A DNA stretch of 64,000 nt, taken from Acrocarpospora corrugata. GTDB lineage: Bacteria; Actinomycetota; Actinomycetes; Streptosporangiales; Streptosporangiaceae. A program made the translations under genes and the position numbers. Below, in pieces: positions 61,714 through 64,000 of the stretch (the stretch's first letter is position 1; the number at the start of each line of letters is the position of its first letter). The stretch covers positions 104,360-168,359 of the forward strand of contig NZ_BLAD01000050.1 of NCBI RefSeq assembly GCF_009687845.1. The letters run 5' to 3'. Below the pieces are notes generated by a model, which searched no databases, had not been told where the DNA came from, and saw nothing but the letters and a program-made list of their open reading frames with translations.

Positions 61714-61730
61714 AGTCATTGACGGAACTG

Positions 61731-61766
61731 ATCCCGGACTCCTTAGTGGGGTCCGGGATAGTTTTT
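61731..61766 (+). terminator. Intrinsic terminator after the 53-aa gene
   Basis: Perfect 9-bp stem ATCCCGGAC/GTCCGGGAT (61731-61739 and 61751-61759), extendable by three further pairs, followed by AGTTTTT. Confidence 0.85.
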
Positions 61767-62022
61767 GGGCCCCCCAGGAACTAGTCCCCAGCTCGGCCGC
61801 GCCTGTATCTGAACCCTCCGACCTCCTTAGGCCCCCCCAAACCCCGCCCGAAGGCCACCCAAGGCAATCTCCGCACCATAAGTCGTATCCCGGCTTGGCC
61901 GCGCCTGTGTCTGGACTGAGGAACGCAGGGTCGCGGAGCGGCCCGGAGTGACGAGGGAAGACACAGGCTCCCCAGCGGCCAAGCCCGCCGATCCGAAGGA
62001 TCGGCCAATGTCACAGCTCCTA
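61767..62022. other. Structured intergenic region
   Basis: No gene is supported in these 256 bp. A 24-nt direct repeat with three mismatches is found at 61791-61814 and 61893-61916. A broken inverted repeat pairs CTTGGCCGC-g-CCTGTGTCT (61894-61912) with AGACACAGG-7nt-GCGGCCAAG (61959-61983). A third hairpin, GCCGATC/GATCGGC (61987-62005), lies at the 3' end of the GT4 gene and may terminate it. Confidence 0.6.
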
Positions 62023-63096
62023 TCACACGCGCGAGCGCAGCCCGTACATGAGCTCCTGCCAGCGGGCCGCGACGGCCGGGGCGGCGTGCGCGGCGGCCGA
62101 TTCCAGCGCGCCGGCGGCCAGGGTCATCCGGCGGCGCTCGTCGTCCACCAGGGACAGCAGGGCGGCCGCGTAAGCCTCCGTCTCGCCGTCGCCCTCCTGG
62201 ACCAGGATGCTGTCCCGGCCGGGGCGGACGAACTCGCTCGGGCCGCGCGGGCCGTCGAAGCCGACCACGGGGACCCCGCAGCCGAGCGCCTCGACCACGG
62301 TCATGCCGAGGACCTCGTGCCGGGACGGCACGGCCACGATCGACGCCTTGGCGAACTCGCCGGGCAGGTCGGGGGTGGTGCCCATGAAGTAGACGTGATT
62401 GTGCAGGCTCAGGTCGGCGACGAGGGCGCGCAGGCGTTTCTCCTCGGAGCCTGCTCCGTACAGGCGCAGGCGCCAGTCCGGGCGTTTGTCGGCGACGACG
62501 GCGAAGGCGCGGACCAGGCGGTCGAAGGCCTTGGGGGCGACCCAGCGGCCACCCGCGCAGATGATGCGGTTGTCCATCCTGGAACGTGGCCAGGGGCCCG
62601 CCGGGAGGGCGTCCGGGATGGTGTGCACGGAGAGTTCGTCGTCGAGCAGGCGGGACCAGTCGTCGCGGCCGGTCTCGGTGCTGGTGACCACGGCGTCCAG
62701 GCGGGGGTAGAACCGCCGGACCGGTCCAGGGACGGCCGGCCTGGACCATTCGCGGGCGATCCTGATGATCTCGCGGGGCGCGTACCGGGCGGACTGCACG
62801 CTCAGCCCCGGGCGGGCGGTGATCAGGACGTCGGCGCGGACCGCGCGGATGGCCCGCCAGAGGGAGACGTCGGTGCGGACCTGGCCGCGCGGCAGCAGGT
62901 GGCGGCCGGGGCGGGCGTCCACCAGCCAGCGCAGCTTGATCCGGCCGTCGATCGGGAAGAACGGGGTGTCCCTGGTGCGCTTGACGCTGATGATCTCGAC
63001 GTCCTGCCGTTCCGCGAGGGCGGCGGCCAGGTTGAGCGTGGCCCGGACGTCGCCGCGCATCCCGTAGGCCGAGGGCACCAGGAACGTGATCTTCAC
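62023..63096 (-). CDS. GT4-family glycosyltransferase
   Basis: 357 aa. N-terminal FLVPSAYGMRGDVRATLNLA (donor/acceptor Rossmann domain) and C-terminal GT-B motifs VAPKAFDRLVRAFA, LRLYGAGSEEKRLRAL and the EX7E motif EVLGMTVVEALGCGVPVVGF. It would transfer sugars to a cell-wall polymer or surface glycan. Its ATG overlaps the stop of the upstream gene by 4 bp. Confidence 0.9.
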   Translation of the reverse strand: MKITFLVPSAYGMRGDVRATLNLAAALAERQDVEIISVKRTRDTPFFPIDGRIKLRWLVDARPGRHLLPRGQVRTDVSLWRAIRAVRADVLITARPGLSVQSARYAPREIIRIAREWSRPAVPGPVRRFYPRLDAVVTSTETGRDDWSRLLDDELSVHTIPDALPAGPWPRSRMDNRIICAGGRWVAPKAFDRLVRAFAVVADKRPDWRLRLYGAGSEEKRLRALVADLSLHNHVYFMGTTPDLPGEFAKASIVAVPSRHEVLGMTVVEALGCGVPVVGFDGPRGPSEFVRPGRDSILVQEGDGETEAYAAALLSLVDDERRRMTLAAGALESAAAHAAPAVAARWQELMYGLRSRV

Positions 63097-63896
63097 GCCG
63101 CGCTCATCCCCGGTCCGACTTCGAGGCGGAGCTGGTCGTCGGCGGTGAAACTGGGTTTGATCGGCACGCCGTCGATCCGGGTGGCCGGATAGTGCACCCG
63201 GCGGCGTTTGCCTTCCACGTCGTCCAGGTTCGCGCCGAGCGCCAGCGGCGCGTCCAGGCCCTCGACCTCCAGCGAGGGCTCCCAGATGCCCTGCGAGTCG
63301 GGGGTGGCGGCCAGCACGTCGCAGAGCGACAGCGCGGCGTGGAACCTGACCCCCTGGACGGTCGCGATGGCGACCACCTCGGCGTCGCTGTGGCGCAGCG
63401 ACAGGCGGGCGGTGTGGTGCTGGTCGTCGTCGGTGAAGCCGGTGTACGCGAGCAGCCCGGTGACTTCGAAGCGGCCCTCCCGGAACCAGACCGCCCGGAC
63501 GTCGGCGACCGGCTCCGCTTCGGCGATCTTGATGGCCAGGAAGCCGTTGCGGGTCCGGTAGGCCCGGTAGGCCATCGTGCGGCGGTCCAGCGCGTACGCG
63601 TCGAGGCGGTCCAGTGAGAAGCCCGGGTCCACGCTCTGCATCCGGGTGCGCGGCCCGTCCTGCTGGAGGTAGGCGTCCCAGCGGCCGGGCACCAGCGCGA
63701 GCGGCCCGAGCGAGACGGCCACACTGGCCTCCCGGGCCCGGCGGCCCGGCGTGCCGAGCATGACCCGGCGCTCCGCCCCGCTCCCCCGATGCCGCAGCAC
63801 CAGCTGGGTGCCCGCGGCCAGCGGTTCCTCGATCGCCATCTTCAGGGCTAGGACGTCGGCCAGCGTCACTTCAGCATCGGTGACGACCACACCCAC
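63093..63896 (-). CDS. Unknown beta-rich partner of the GT4 glycosyltransferase
   Basis: 267 aa from GTG 63896 (GGGGAGGGGG upstream); a TTG 30 nt further up is possible. No family is recognised with certainty. Strand-rich with repeated 'VSLGPLALVPGRWDAYL'- and 'YRAYRTRNGFLAIKIAE'-like segments, as in accessory beta domains of teichoic-acid-type glycosyl/glycerophosphate transferases (by eye only). Coupled to the GT4 gene. The remaining 104 bp to the right edge hold its upstream region and no other gene. Confidence 0.72.
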   Translation of the reverse strand: MGVVVTDAEVTLADVLALKMAIEEPLAAGTQLVLRHRGSGAERRVMLGTPGRRAREASVAVSLGPLALVPGRWDAYLQQDGPRTRMQSVDPGFSLDRLDAYALDRRTMAYRAYRTRNGFLAIKIAEAEPVADVRAVWFREGRFEVTGLLAYTGFTDDDQHHTARLSLRHSDAEVVAIATVQGVRFHAALSLCDVLAATPDSQGIWEPSLEVEGLDAPLALGANLDDVEGKRRRVHYPATRIDGVPIKPSFTADDQLRLEVGPGMSAA

Positions 63897-64000
63897 CGGT
63901 AGCCCCCTCCCCGTTGATTGAGCCAACGTTGAGGTTACCGTGATTTCTCCGTTATGTGGAGAAAGGTTTTTGTGAGGATTGTGTTGGGTTGGGTCTCACG

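Noticed and set aside
1..64000. tRNA, rRNA, insertion sequences, integrase or att sites
   Set aside because: No cloverleaf, rRNA segment, transposase motif or tRNA-flanking repeat was recognised by eye; a tRNAscan/ISfinder run would be needed to exclude divergent examples.

Overview
The window is high-GC, dense and bidirectional, and looks like an actinomycete chromosome. The evidence is the frequent GTG/TTG starts, an XRE (Scr1-type) regulator with a DUF397 partner, SARP/BTAD regulators, a receptor-type Ser/Thr kinase, a maltodextrin ABC importer without its own ATPase, a DivIVA-like coiled-coil protein and an NRPS locus. The gene set would fit Streptosporangiales (Streptosporangium/Nonomuraea-like) or a relative; that placement is inference. 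No rRNA, tRNA, CRISPR array, transposase or integrase was recognised.

Layout. 1-3.5 kb: 5' part of a TcA-like insecticidal-toxin-family protein with hemopexin-like repeats, running off the left edge. 3.6-14.1 kb: ROK regulator, Rsm22-like methyltransferase, Tat-exported PHP-domain protein, receptor kinase with a WD40 propeller, metallophosphoesterase, a probably frameshifted SARP regulator, hemerythrin and Zn-alcohol dehydrogenase. 14.2-18.4 kb: a tightly coupled four-gene operon (SARP regulator, P-loop/helical-repeat ATPase, unknown protein, membrane zinc-ribbon protein) in which the first two proteins share an unusual 25-residue module. 18.6-21 kb: DUF397, XRE regulator, 5'-truncated amidohydrolase.

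21.1-30.2 kb: an alpha-glucan/cyclodextrin locus. A secreted CGTase-like enzyme, a MalEFG-type importer and a cytoplasmic cyclomaltodextrinase/neopullulanase-like GH13 would make, import and hydrolyse (cyclo)maltodextrins under a LacI/MalR-type regulator whose gene carries a one-base frameshift in a G tract. 30.2-37.1 kb: Bcr/CflA exporter, then two secreted multidomain proteins (ThuA and soluble PQQ-type sugar dehydrogenase) sharing four near-identical F5/8-C modules. 37.3-42.8 kb: molybdate operon modCBA with an HTH-TOBE regulator, then a LysR regulator and NAD-dependent formate dehydrogenase.

42.9-51 kb: a compact NRPS operon. It holds a C-A-PCP-TE-MFS megaprotein with a cysteine in place of the usual TE serine, a free-standing PCP with an (EDEL)n repeat, and a glycosyltransferase fused to the C-terminal part of an adenylation domain plus a PCP. 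51.4-64 kb: mostly housekeeping and small regulatory genes (polysaccharide deacetylase lipoprotein, YiaA/B, ClpX-type zinc-finger protein, kynureninase, VanZ, GntR, DivIVA-like, gamma-carbonic anhydrase, PIG-V-like mannosyltransferase, GT4 glycosyltransferase and partner).

The best candidates for something undescribed are the 14.2-18.4 kb operon and the NRPS operon with its chimeric glycosyltransferase and Cys-thioesterase.
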